A stretch of 64,000 bases of DNA, from the NCBI GenBank assembly GCA_000949895.1, contig JWIT01000002.1, forward strand, positions 124,001-188,000, in the 5' to 3' direction. Made by a program: the position numbers and the translations under genes. Positions 1-7,613 of this stretch are shown here, piece after piece; within the stretch, counting starts at the first letter, position 1, and every line of letters begins with the position of its first letter. The notes beneath the pieces were generated by a model. The model did not search any database and was not told the DNA's origin. It saw only the letters and a list, made by a program, of their open reading frames with translations. This stretch comes from Agrobacterium arsenijevicii (GTDB lineage: Bacteria; Pseudomonadota; Alphaproteobacteria; Rhizobiales; Rhizobiaceae).

Positions 1-1
1 C

Positions 2-316
2 AATTGCTCTTTTCCATCCGGCGAAAGCGCTTCCGCAATCGCCCTGCTGGCGTTCATCATCCTGCTGCCGGAAAAATTCCGCCTGAGTGTGACAGCGATC
101 CTGATGCCGTTCATCGTGCTTTGCTCATTGAACAGGGTCGCCATGGGCGCCCACTTTCTCTCCGATGTGCTGATTGCATGGCCGCTGATGCTCGCCGTGT
201 TCCTTTCACTGCATCGGCTGTTCACGAAGCATGGGGACGCGATCGACGCTGCGTTTCTGCGCAAATTCATGGGAACACGGCATAGCGCCGAACAAAGGTC
301 ATGCCCCGAGCAATAA
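2..316 (+). CDS. PAP2-family phosphatase, C-terminal part (5' end outside window)
   Basis: The reading frame is open from the window edge, so the N-terminus is missing. The first visible residues include the PSGE segment, corresponding to the PSGH motif of PAP2 phosphatases. About 40 residues later comes RVAMGAHFLSDV, the third PAP2 motif with its catalytic histidine, between hydrophobic helices. Family members are membrane phosphatases acting on lipid phosphates, for example LpxE-like lipid A or undecaprenyl-pyrophosphate phosphatases. The substrate cannot be chosen from this fragment. Family membership is well supported; the exact role is not. Confidence 0.8.
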   Translation, partial: NCSFPSGESASAIALLAFIILLPEKFRLSVTAILMPFIVLCSLNRVAMGAHFLSDVLIAWPLMLAVFLSLHRLFTKHGDAIDAAFLRKFMGTRHSAEQRSCPEQ

Positions 317-353
317 ATTTGTGTTCGGGGATCGGCCGCGGCCTGCTCAAATA

Positions 354-392
354 GCACATGCCCGTGCCTGTTGGTCCGGCACGGGCATGTGC
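354..392. terminator. Strong bidirectional hairpin between convergent genes
   Basis: A perfect 15-bp inverted repeat (354-368 pairing with 378-392) with a 9-nt loop lies between the end of the PAP2 gene on + and the end of the copper operon on -. Neither side has a long T-run, so it may act as a Rho-independent terminator of modest quality or as an mRNA-end stabiliser for both transcripts. Confidence 0.65.
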
Positions 393-406
393 AGACTGGG
401 ATTGTC

Positions 407-691
407 TTATTTCACCTGCGCGACGACCAGCTTGCCGTCCGCACGTTCGGCGATGAACTCGATGTTCGCGCCTTCCTTGAGCTTGGCGAGCAGGGCATCG
501 TCCTTGACGCGGAACACCATCGTCATGGCCGGCATGTCGAGGTTCTTCAGTTCCTCATGGATGATGGTGACTTTCTTGGCCGCAGCATCCACCTTCTTCA
601 CCGTGCCTTTGGTGAATTCCTCTGCGAATGCGCCGAAGGGAGCGGCAAGCAACAGTGCGGCTGTAACGGAGATTTTAACGATCGTCTTCAT
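407..691 (-). CDS. CusF-like periplasmic copper-binding protein
   Basis: A 94-residue protein with a cleavable signal peptide (first ~23 residues, ending AFA). The core around residues 50-60 is LDMPAMTMVFRV, the CusF/CopB-type motif whose two methionines and an aromatic partner bind Cu(I) in the known family. It is the last gene of a five-gene minus-strand group with a cupredoxin, a multicopper oxidase and an outer-membrane channel protein. The likely role is a periplasmic copper chaperone. CusF normally serves a CusCBA pump, but no CusA or CusB gene is present in this window. Confidence 0.85.
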   Translation of the reverse strand: MKTIVKISVTAALLLAAPFGAFAEEFTKGTVKKVDAAAKKVTIIHEELKNLDMPAMTMVFRVKDDALLAKLKEGANIEFIAERADGKLVVAQVK

Positions 692-715
692 GGTCAGGTT
701 CCTTTTGTCGATGGG

Positions 716-1192
716 TTACTTTGCCGAAACTTTGAGATCGCCGCGCATGCCGGCCTCGTAATGTCCGGGTTTCAGGCAGGCGAATTCGAACATGCCGTCA
801 TTGGTGAATTTCCAGATGATTTCGCCGCTTTCGCCCGGCGCAAGGCTGATCGCATTCGGATTGTCGTGTTCCATTTCCGGGGCCTTCGCCATCGCGGCCT
901 TGTGCTCCAGATTGGCGCTCTGTTCGTCGAGAATGAATTCATGGTCCAGCTCGCCGACATTCTTCACGGCAAAACGCACGGTCTTGCCCTTCTTGAATTC
1001 GAACTTGGCGGGGGTGAACAGCATCTTGCCGTCAGGTGTTTCTTTCATCGTCACCTGGATGGTCTGGGTTACCTTGGATTTTTCACCGGGTTCGCCGATC
1101 GCCATCGCTTCATGGCCACCGCCGTGGGTGCCGGAGGCGAAGGCCGGCGTGGCAAGAGCGGTGAGGAGCAGTGCAAGTTTCAGTCTGGTCAT
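716..1192 (-). CDS. Cupredoxin (plastocyanin/azurin-like) periplasmic copper protein
   Basis: 158 residues with an N-terminal signal peptide (ATPAFA cleavage region) followed by a His-containing stretch. The type 1 copper ligands are visible: His in GELDHEF (about residue 84), then Cys, His and Met in FACLKPGHYEAGM near the C-terminus. This matches small blue-copper proteins found next to copper-resistance multicopper oxidases. It lies 24 bp upstream of the CusF-like gene and 42 bp downstream of the oxidase gene, so it is probably co-transcribed. It may carry electrons to or from the oxidase, or buffer periplasmic copper. Confidence 0.85.
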   Translation of the reverse strand: MTRLKLALLLTALATPAFASGTHGGGHEAMAIGEPGEKSKVTQTIQVTMKETPDGKMLFTPAKFEFKKGKTVRFAVKNVGELDHEFILDEQSANLEHKAAMAKAPEMEHDNPNAISLAPGESGEIIWKFTNDGMFEFACLKPGHYEAGMRGDLKVSAK

Positions 1193-1234
1193 TGCATGGT
1201 TTCCTTGGTTCTGTGGGGGGTGTGGTGTGCACGA

Positions 1235-2584
1235 TCAGCCGTGTTTCATCGGTTTCGGCGTGATCTGTGTTTTGGGGTCATTGGTCTTTTGGGTATCCGG
1301 CACGTCGCCGGTCCATTCCCAGGCCTGGGTTCCCTGCGGGTTTTCGTACCAGCCGGGATCGGCGTAATCGCCCGCGGAAATGCCTTCGCGGACCTTCACC
1401 ACGGAGAACATGCCGCCCATCTCGATCGGGCCGTGCGGACCCCATCCCGTCATCATCGGAACGGTGTTCTCGGGGATTTCCATTTCCATCGCGCCCATAT
1501 CGGCCATGCCGGCGGTGCCCATCGGCATATATTCCGGCCGGACCTTGCGGATCTTTTCGGTGACGGTTTTCTTGTCGACGCCGATGAAGGTCGGGACGTC
1601 ATGCCCCATCGCATTCATCGTATGGTGCGACTTATGGCAATGGATCGCCCAGTCACCGACATATTTGGCGTCGAATTCATAGGCCCGCATCGCGCCGACG
1701 GGGATGTCGATGCTGACCTCCGGCCACCGCGCCTCCGGCCGCACCCAGCCGCCATCGGTGCAGGTCACTTCGAAATCGTAGCCATGCATGTGGATCGGAT
1801 GGTTGGTCATGGTCAGGTTGCCGACGCGCACGCGCACCCGATCATCCTTGGAAACCACCAGCGGATCGATGCCCGGAAACACCCGACTGTTCCATGACCA
1901 CAGATTGAAATCCGTCATGGTCATGATTTTCGGCACATAGGAACCGGGGTTGATGTCGAAGGCGTTGATCAGGAACACGAAGTCGCGATCAACAGGCATG
2001 AATGCCGGGTCCTTCGGATGGATCACGAAGAAGCCCATCATGCCCATCGCCATCTGCACCATCTCGTCCGAATGCGGGTGGTACATGAAGGTGCCCGACT
2101 TCACGAGATCGAACTCGTAAACGAAGGTCTTCCCAACCGGGATATGCGGTTGTGACAGGCCGCCAACGCCGTCCATGCCTGACGGCAGGATCATGCCGTG
2201 CCAGTGGATCGTCGTATGTTCCGGCAGCTTGTTGGTGACGAAAATGCGCACCCGGTCGCCTTCCACGGCCTCGATGGTCGGGCCGGGAGACTGGCCGTTA
2301 TAGCCCCAGAGGCGGGCGGTCATCCCCTCCGCCATTTCGCGCTCCACCGGCTCGGCGACAAGGTGGAATTCCTTGACGCCATTGTTCATCCGGAAGGGCA
2401 GGGTCCAGCCGTTAAGGGTGACGACCGGATTGTAATCGGGGCCGGTGGTGGGTTTGACCGGCGCCTGGGTTGCGGCCGTTTCCATCACGGCCGCTTCCGG
2501 CAGGCTGCTATTCGATGTTTTCGCCCAGGCCGCCGTGGAGACCATAGCGGCGCCGACACCCAGAAAGTTTCTTCTATTGAACAT
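1235..2584 (-). CDS. Tat-exported multicopper oxidase (CopA/PcoA-like)
   Basis: About 449 residues. The N-terminus NRRNFLGVGAA looks like a Tat signal. I chose the ATG at 2584 because a GGAA-type Shine-Dalgarno lies 7-8 nt ahead of it; in-frame ATGs at 2590 and 2602 lack that spacing. All copper-binding motifs are present: HWHG, HPHSDE, HPIHMHGY and HCHKSHHTMNAM, the last joining type 2/3 sites with the type 1 Cys-His-Met. Such enzymes oxidise Cu(I) to the less toxic Cu(II) in the periplasm. The methionine-rich stretch after the last motif fits copper binding. It is shorter than classical CopA (about 600 residues). Confidence 0.9.
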   Translation of the reverse strand: MFNRRNFLGVGAAMVSTAAWAKTSNSSLPEAAVMETAATQAPVKPTTGPDYNPVVTLNGWTLPFRMNNGVKEFHLVAEPVEREMAEGMTARLWGYNGQSPGPTIEAVEGDRVRIFVTNKLPEHTTIHWHGMILPSGMDGVGGLSQPHIPVGKTFVYEFDLVKSGTFMYHPHSDEMVQMAMGMMGFFVIHPKDPAFMPVDRDFVFLINAFDINPGSYVPKIMTMTDFNLWSWNSRVFPGIDPLVVSKDDRVRVRVGNLTMTNHPIHMHGYDFEVTCTDGGWVRPEARWPEVSIDIPVGAMRAYEFDAKYVGDWAIHCHKSHHTMNAMGHDVPTFIGVDKKTVTEKIRKVRPEYMPMGTAGMADMGAMEMEIPENTVPMMTGWGPHGPIEMGGMFSVVKVREGISAGDYADPGWYENPQGTQAWEWTGDVPDTQKTNDPKTQITPKPMKHG

Positions 2585-2598
2585 GGTCATTTCCTTTC

Positions 2599-4059
2599 TC
2601 AATGTCCGCCACCGCCGCCACCAGCGGCGGCAACTTCGGTCTCTGCGCCAGCCGCACCCGTGCCGCCGCCATAAATGACAGGGGCGAGGCCGGCTTCCGC
2701 GAGCCAGAAATCGCGTTTGGCATTGATGGCGAGCAGGTTCGAATTGACCTTTTCGCGGCTATCGGCGAGCAGTTCGAAGGTGTTGGTGAGCATGCCGTTA
2801 TAGGTGAGCAGCGACTCCTCCTCGATCTTCGTTCGCAGCGGCACCACGCTGTTGCGGTAGTGCCGGGCGATGTCGTAGTTCGAGCGATAGGCCTGATAGG
2901 CCGAGCGGGCTTCAGAGCGGATATTGACCGCCTTTTCGGCCAGCAGGTTTGCTGCGCGCATATAGGCAAGTTCGGATTCCCGCATGCGCGCCCGACCGGA
3001 ATCGAAGATCGGAATGACGAATTCCAGCTCGGCATTGCCGGTCGTCTGTTTGTGTTTTTCGCCGTCTTCAAGTTCGCGTTCGGTCTCAAAGCCGGAACGA
3101 AGCTCGAGATCGGTGACGTATCGGGTGGCTTCGGTGAGCTTGAAGGACCGGGCGGTCGATTCCAGATCAAGCTTCGCCATCTGCAAATCCACCCGGCGTT
3201 GCAGTGCCTCGGCCTCGATCATGTCGCGTTTGGCCAGATCCTTTGGAAGCTGGGGCAGACGGTTGGGGATGGAGTAGTCTATGTCCGCGCCCCACAGGCC
3301 CATCAGCCTTGTCAGTTCCTCCTTGGCAAGCCGTGCTTCAAGCCGTGCCTTGGCGATCTGGCCGGTCAGTTCGGCATAGAAGACCTGTTCGCGGGCCTGG
3401 CCCTCCTTGTTCAGCGAGCCCGCTTCGCCAAGCTTCCTGGCAAGTTCCGAGGCGGCATCCGCCGCAGTCTGCGCCTGCGCCAGCTGGCCAACATTTTCCC
3501 ATGCGGCAACGGCCGTGATCCAGGCGCGGCGGGTGTCCGCCGCCAGCTGCAACGTCTTCAGCGCGGCTGCGAGTTGCGCCTTGCGGAAGCCGGTATCGGC
3601 AATCTCGACGTTCTGTTTGAGGGTGGCCAGCGCCAGAATATTGGTGACGATCACACCCTCGATCGCCTTGTAGGCTCTGAGCCCAGGAGTGCCGATCCCC
3701 GTCAGCCCGATGCCGACCCTCGGATTGACCAGCATGGTCGATTGCCAGGCGGTTGCGGCCGACTCGCCGAGATCGGTATAGGCCGCCTGAAGGCCCTTGT
3801 TGTTGAGCAATGCAACCTGAACCGCCGTCTCGACATCGATGGTTTTTGCCGCCATCAGCGACTTGACGCGGGTCTGGGTTGCCTGCGCCTCGGCCCGGTT
3901 CTGTATCCAGACCGTCTGCTTCCCGGTCGCTTCGGATGTCTTGGCCGAGACGGTGGTGAAGCCGGCGTTCTTCGAGGTGTAGTCGGCGGCGGTGACACAG
4001 CCGCCGAGAACGAGCGGGACGGAAAGGACGGTCGCGAGTTTGAGCGTACGTATCGTCAT
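2599..4059 (-). CDS. TolC/CusC-family outer-membrane factor, lipoprotein
   Basis: 486 residues with a lipoprotein signal (LVLGGCVTA, lipidated Cys near residue 21) and the long heptad-rich helical pattern of the outer membrane efflux family, with two internally similar halves. The C-terminus is glycine- and histidine-tipped. It overlaps the preceding small lipoprotein gene by 4 bp and is followed after 14 bp by the oxidase gene, so the genes are translationally close. It would form an outer-membrane export channel, but no adaptor or inner-membrane pump is encoded nearby. It may borrow one from elsewhere in the genome. Confidence 0.85.
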   Translation of the reverse strand: MTIRTLKLATVLSVPLVLGGCVTAADYTSKNAGFTTVSAKTSEATGKQTVWIQNRAEAQATQTRVKSLMAAKTIDVETAVQVALLNNKGLQAAYTDLGESAATAWQSTMLVNPRVGIGLTGIGTPGLRAYKAIEGVIVTNILALATLKQNVEIADTGFRKAQLAAALKTLQLAADTRRAWITAVAAWENVGQLAQAQTAADAASELARKLGEAGSLNKEGQAREQVFYAELTGQIAKARLEARLAKEELTRLMGLWGADIDYSIPNRLPQLPKDLAKRDMIEAEALQRRVDLQMAKLDLESTARSFKLTEATRYVTDLELRSGFETERELEDGEKHKQTTGNAELEFVIPIFDSGRARMRESELAYMRAANLLAEKAVNIRSEARSAYQAYRSNYDIARHYRNSVVPLRTKIEEESLLTYNGMLTNTFELLADSREKVNSNLLAINAKRDFWLAEAGLAPVIYGGGTGAAGAETEVAAAGGGGGGH

Positions 4060-4286
4060 GATGCGTCTCCTTTCGGAGCCTGCGCATCGTTCTGGTTACG
4101 CCAGGGTTTCGGGTCTACCGGGGCGCGGTGCGTATAACCGGTGATCGGCGTTTGATAGCGCAGCGGTGCAACGCCGAGCGACGGGTTCGCCGCGTCTTGA
4201 TACGAAGCGGCCTCGTTCATCGAGGATGTGGCTGTGCAGCCGCCCAGCAAAAGGGGCGCCGCAACCACGATGTAGATAGGATTCAT
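4056..4286 (-). CDS. Small lipoprotein of the copper cluster
   Basis: 76 residues starting with a hydrophobic signal and lipobox LLLGGC (Cys about residue 17). The mature part is short, polar and proline-containing, with no domain I recognise. It is the first gene of the minus-strand group, and its stop codon overlaps the start of the TolC-like gene (ATGA). The coupling suggests a role alongside the outer-membrane channel, but this is context only. Confidence 0.75.
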   Translation of the reverse strand: MNPIYIVVAAPLLLGGCTATSSMNEAASYQDAANPSLGVAPLRYQTPITGYTHRAPVDPKPWRNQNDAQAPKGDAS

Positions 4287-4313
4287 GGTAATGTCCGAAC
4301 AGGAGATGCAACG

Positions 4314-4340
4314 GCGTGAGGGCGCTAAAGCCGCTCACGC
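4314..4340. other. Hairpin ahead of the copper operon
   Basis: GCGTGAG (4314-4320) pairs with CTCACGC (4334-4340), with an additional inner GGC/GCC pairing. It sits in the 87-bp gap between the His/Met-rich gene and the small lipoprotein gene. It could be a partial terminator for the first gene or part of the leader of the second. No T-run follows. Confidence 0.4.
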
Positions 4341-4373
4341 ACGATCATTGCCCGAGAGGCGGGCTTTGCCTGT

Positions 4374-4787
4374 TCAGATATTCGGTGGACGGTGAAGCAG
4401 CGGGATCTGACCCACGGTCTTGGTGTCGTCGAGGAAGGAGCGGATGGAAGTGACGACGGGGCCGCCAAGGGTGTCATGCGCAATCAGCACGGCCACGCCG
4501 AGACAGAAATCGTTGCAGCATTGCTGCTTGACGGGCTTTTTAACGCCGCTGTCGTGGTCTGCCGCATCCATATTATGGTGATTGTCGGACATCATGGCCG
4601 AACCGCCATGGTCCATCATCGCGCCGTGATCCATCATCATGGCGGGTTGGGTATGCTGCATTTCCGCAGCGTCTGGAGCATGCATTGCGGCATTGACGGT
4701 GGAAACGCTGTAGCCCGCCAGTGACAATATCATCACCAGTCTAAACAACAGGGCCATCAATTTCGATGTTCGCAACATCCCACGCAT
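4374..4787 (-). CDS. His/Met-rich exported protein, probable copper binder
   Basis: About 137 residues from the ATG at 4787; other possible starts are 4778 and 4757. A TTG at 4823 is also in frame, but its TTGACA context looks more like a -35 box. A signal-like hydrophobic segment is followed by a region packed with Met and His (repeats of the type MMDHGAMMDHGG), and a Cys pair (QCCNDFC) lies further on. This composition is typical of periplasmic copper-binding proteins such as CopL-like products. It precedes the copper operon on the same strand. The start codon is uncertain. Confidence 0.7.
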   Translation of the reverse strand: MRGMLRTSKLMALLFRLVMILSLAGYSVSTVNAAMHAPDAAEMQHTQPAMMMDHGAMMDHGGSAMMSDNHHNMDAADHDSGVKKPVKQQCCNDFCLGVAVLIAHDTLGGPVVTSIRSFLDDTKTVGQIPLLHRPPNI

Positions 4788-4875
4788 GCGTTCTAGAAGA
4801 GCCGCAGTCCCGAAGTTTGTCAATGGATATCATTTATAACCATCGATAAATATCACGTCAGCCGGTTGCCGAACC

Positions 4876-5808
4876 TCATGCGATATCCATGAAGGCATCG
4901 TCGAGAATGAGGAGCTTGCGCGCCTGCGTGCGGGAATATTCCTCATAAAAACCATGCGAGATCCAGAGTGCGGAACGGCCTTTGCGTCCGCTCCAGCCGA
5001 TGCCGCCGATCAGTTCGGCTGCTGCAAGCTTGCGGGCGACATGGTTTCGGGAAAGGGCCAGTGGCTCTGCCAGTTGTGACACCGTTCTCACATCGGTCAA
5101 GTGTCTGCCCTGCTCGGCTGGGTTTTCCCAGTCGATGCCGGCGATCAGGCGGTCCATCAGCAACCCGCCCGCATCGAACCAGTTGAAGATGATCGAAAGC
5201 GGGCCGGGGCAGCGCACCTCCGGATTGGAGAGGAGCGCCTGTGTCACGCGGGGATGGATATGTGCGAGCATGGTTTCCGACCGCTCGATGAACCTTGAGG
5301 CCCTGAACCCCTCGTCGATGAGGTCCAGTGCCTGAAAATGCACGTCGTACCATTGGGCAAGCATCGCCAGGGTCGGCGGCGAAGGCACCACTTCGTCGGT
5401 CTGCCCTTCGCCCGATTGGTTCACCGGCCTTGTCAGCCCGCGTTTCAAAGCCTCTTCGAAGAAGGCATAAGCGACATCGTGGCTGGCGAGACCATGCCGG
5501 AGCGCGAGATGGCCGAAATCTTCTCGTGTAAGGGTCGGTTCGCCCGTTGTGGTCTCACACATGTCACGCTTTTGAAAATAGAGCGCCAACAGTGCATGGC
5601 AAAGAAGCCGGCTCTGGCGCGTGGCAAAAAGCACGGTCATGTCCGGCGAGCCTTCGTAAAGGGTGATGAAACTTCCCGCCAGCAGGCGCAGCGCCGTCCT
5701 GAAAGACTCCGTTCGAAGCAACCTGTTGATTTCGCTAGGCGGTAAGCTGCGGCGAAATGCGGTCACATCCGGCAACCCTGAAATTGCGAAATCGAAAAAA
5801 TTGGTCAT
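4876..5808 (-). CDS. Putative transcriptional regulator with C-terminal winged-helix-like region
   Basis: 310 residues with no signal peptide or membrane segment. Residues 240-285 (TVSQLAEPLALSRNHVARKL followed by a basic GRKGRS turn) read like a helix-turn-helix or winged helix. The rest is a helical domain I cannot name. The gene lies on the same strand as the copper cluster and an AraC regulator. It could control either, but no direct evidence is visible. An enzyme is less likely because no catalytic motif stands out. Confidence 0.6.
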   Translation of the reverse strand: MTNFFDFAISGLPDVTAFRRSLPPSEINRLLRTESFRTALRLLAGSFITLYEGSPDMTVLFATRQSRLLCHALLALYFQKRDMCETTTGEPTLTREDFGHLALRHGLASHDVAYAFFEEALKRGLTRPVNQSGEGQTDEVVPSPPTLAMLAQWYDVHFQALDLIDEGFRASRFIERSETMLAHIHPRVTQALLSNPEVRCPGPLSIIFNWFDAGGLLMDRLIAGIDWENPAEQGRHLTDVRTVSQLAEPLALSRNHVARKLAAAELIGGIGWSGRKGRSALWISHGFYEEYSRTQARKLLILDDAFMDIA

Positions 5809-5926
5809 GGCAGCGCCCCTCGAATTGACCCATCACCCTTCTCGCGGGGTGTCATGGAATTGTATGATCCATCGGCCTTACAGGGACCGGGATCGGGCGT
5901 CTTCTCATTGCGCGCAGAGGTGAAAT

Positions 5927-6826
5927 TTATGTCTTCGGCAGGCTGATAGTGCGGGCTTCGCCTGGTGTCATGCCATAGGTATTGCTGAACACCCGGTAGA
6001 AGGTTGGAAGACTGTCGAAGCCGCAGCCATAGGCGATCTGGGTAATCGGCAAAGCGGGAAACTCCAGCAGAGACCGCCGCGCTTCCTCGATACGCATGGA
6101 GGCGAGGGTGCGCGAAAACGACAGTTCCGCGCCTTCGAAAACGACGTGCAGCTGCCTAAGCGAAATGCCCAGTTCCTTTGCCACCGTGGCAGGTGTGAGG
6201 TTCTGCCGGGATTTTTTCCGCATCATGATGTCCTGGGCAGCATAACAAAGCCCGGTGCGGAGTGCGGCGCGCACCTCCGGCATGGCGGTCGAAAGCCGCC
6301 CGCGCGCCGTCATGGCAAGACGGGCGATATGCACGACATCGCGTGCGGGATCGATGAGCCTGCCGTTGTCGGCGTTCAGTGCATTAAAGAGCGCTCTGAA
6401 GGGCCGGGAGAAGGCGGTATTGTCCGCATAACGCGTCGCAAACAGGTCGTCGGCCGCCTGACCGAGCATGACTTCGTAGTCGACGGGGATCTTCAGCATC
6501 TTGTAGTGAAAATCCGCCTCGTCGCCCGGTATCGCGTCATAGGGCAAGTCAGAATAATTGATCGTGATGTCGCCACCGCTAACGGCGTGCACCCGGTCTC
6601 TGCCGGCGTGCAGCAACCCCGAACCCTTCACCTGCAGGCCGATGCAGAGGCTGTCACCGGCAATGCGGGCAATATCGGCTTGCGTACGGTTGACCCGGTA
6701 AGAGGACGCGCGCATTTCGCTCACGACAGCACCGGCAATGGCGCGTGCCTGAAACGAACCCTTGAAGGCGTGGCGACGGTCCTGCGCCAGTTCGATCGTC
6801 ACGCCGAACAGGCTTTTGCCGCGCAC
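5927..6826 (-). CDS. AraC-family transcriptional regulator
   Basis: The first usable start is a GTG at 6826, giving 299 residues. The C-terminal ~100 residues contain the two AraC helix-turn-helix units (TPATVAKELGISLRQLHVVF and ITQIAYGCGFDSLPTFYRVF). The N-terminal part resembles the AraC-binding-like domain of regulators that begin with a FDxWRE motif. That motif (FDQWREV) is encoded in frame immediately upstream of the GTG, and the open frame runs back to 6931 without ATG, GTG or TTG. The true start is therefore uncertain. The gene directly follows a GNAT acetyltransferase gene. Confidence 0.85.
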   Translation of the reverse strand: MRGKSLFGVTIELAQDRRHAFKGSFQARAIAGAVVSEMRASSYRVNRTQADIARIAGDSLCIGLQVKGSGLLHAGRDRVHAVSGGDITINYSDLPYDAIPGDEADFHYKMLKIPVDYEVMLGQAADDLFATRYADNTAFSRPFRALFNALNADNGRLIDPARDVVHIARLAMTARGRLSTAMPEVRAALRTGLCYAAQDIMMRKKSRQNLTPATVAKELGISLRQLHVVFEGAELSFSRTLASMRIEEARRSLLEFPALPITQIAYGCGFDSLPTFYRVFSNTYGMTPGEARTISLPKT

Positions 6827-6931
6827 CTCGCGCCATTGGTCGAAACGGTGCTCGGGCTGAAAATCCTCGGTTGCGAAACGGATGATGGTGTTCGTGACTT
6901 GGTCCTCCCCGATGATCCCGCTCCCGGCGGC

Positions 6932-7378
6932 TTATTTTTCCGTTGCGCGAAATTGAAGATGAACGAGCGGATAGGGTCGCCCCTGTCCGTCGAGGTCGGA
7001 ACGTCCCGTCGGCTCGAAACCCAGCCGGCGATAAAAGCCCATGGCTTGGGCGTTCTGTTCGTTGACATCGGTGGTCAGCGCAGGGTGTGCGGCGAGCGCT
7101 GCCTGGACGAGCGCCTTGCCGGTTCCCTTGCCGTGATGGTCAGGGTCGATGAAAAGCGCCTCCATGTGCCCTTCATGCAGAAACATGAAGCCAAGGGGCT
7201 GATCCGACGCATCGACCGCGAGCGTTAAAGGGACCTCAGGTAGAAAAGCCGTCACTTCTTCCTCGATCGTGATGCGATCTGCCGGGTGAAGAAAATCATG
7301 GGTCGCGTCGACGGCCTTGCGCCATATTTCAAGGATGCGGGCCGTGTCGCGGGTGTCGGAGGAGCGAAGTGTAATCAT
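6932..7378 (-). CDS. GNAT-family N-acetyltransferase
   Basis: 148 residues covering a single acetyltransferase fold. The acetyl-CoA binding motif is visible in MEALFIDPDHHGKGTGKALV (about residues 72-91), followed by DVNEQNAQAMGFYRRLGFEPTGR, the typical motif B. It resembles the YjaB-type subfamily. The substrate cannot be read from the sequence. Its TAA stop is immediately followed, in the same frame, by the N-terminal coding extension of the AraC regulator, so the two are probably one transcript. Confidence 0.85.
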   Translation of the reverse strand: MITLRSSDTRDTARILEIWRKAVDATHDFLHPADRITIEEEVTAFLPEVPLTLAVDASDQPLGFMFLHEGHMEALFIDPDHHGKGTGKALVQAALAAHPALTTDVNEQNAQAMGFYRRLGFEPTGRSDLDGQGRPYPLVHLQFRATEK

Positions 7379-7541
7379 GCTTCATCCTTAGCAATTACCG
7401 GCTTTTTACGCCATGGGGCCATTCCGCTCTTCTCCACAAAGCGTTTTCGCATTGGTTGAATTTCCGCGTCGAAACCCGGGGATTTGATCCCGCATATTCT
7501 CTTCCATCTGCAGCGCCGGAAATTTTTCTCGAAAAAAGCCC

Positions 7542-7591
7542 TTGCAAAAAGCGTGATAAAAAAAATAGATAAAAAGAAGTTCTATCTATTT
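7542..7591 (+). promoter_or_regulatory. bioB promoter with inverted repeat resembling paired BioR sites
   Basis: A TTGCAA box (7542-7547) lies 17-18 nt before ATAGATA (7565-7571). The inverted repeat AAATAGATA (7563-7571) / TATCTATTT (7583-7591), with an 11-nt spacer, overlaps this -10 region. Each arm matches most of the BioR consensus TTATCTATAA known from alphaproteobacteria. BioR (GntR family) represses biotin genes in Agrobacterium. The operator assignment is inferred. Confidence 0.6.
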
Positions 7592-7613
7592 ATTTTGAAG
7601 AGAAGGCTGCTGA

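Noticed and set aside
371..1897. Long open frame on + opposite the copper genes
   Set aside because: High-GC antisense shadow of the cupredoxin and multicopper oxidase genes, which have clear copper motifs; its own translation has none.
2602..4137. Long open frame on + opposite the TolC-like gene
   Set aside because: Antisense shadow; the minus-strand frame has a lipobox and efflux-protein pattern.
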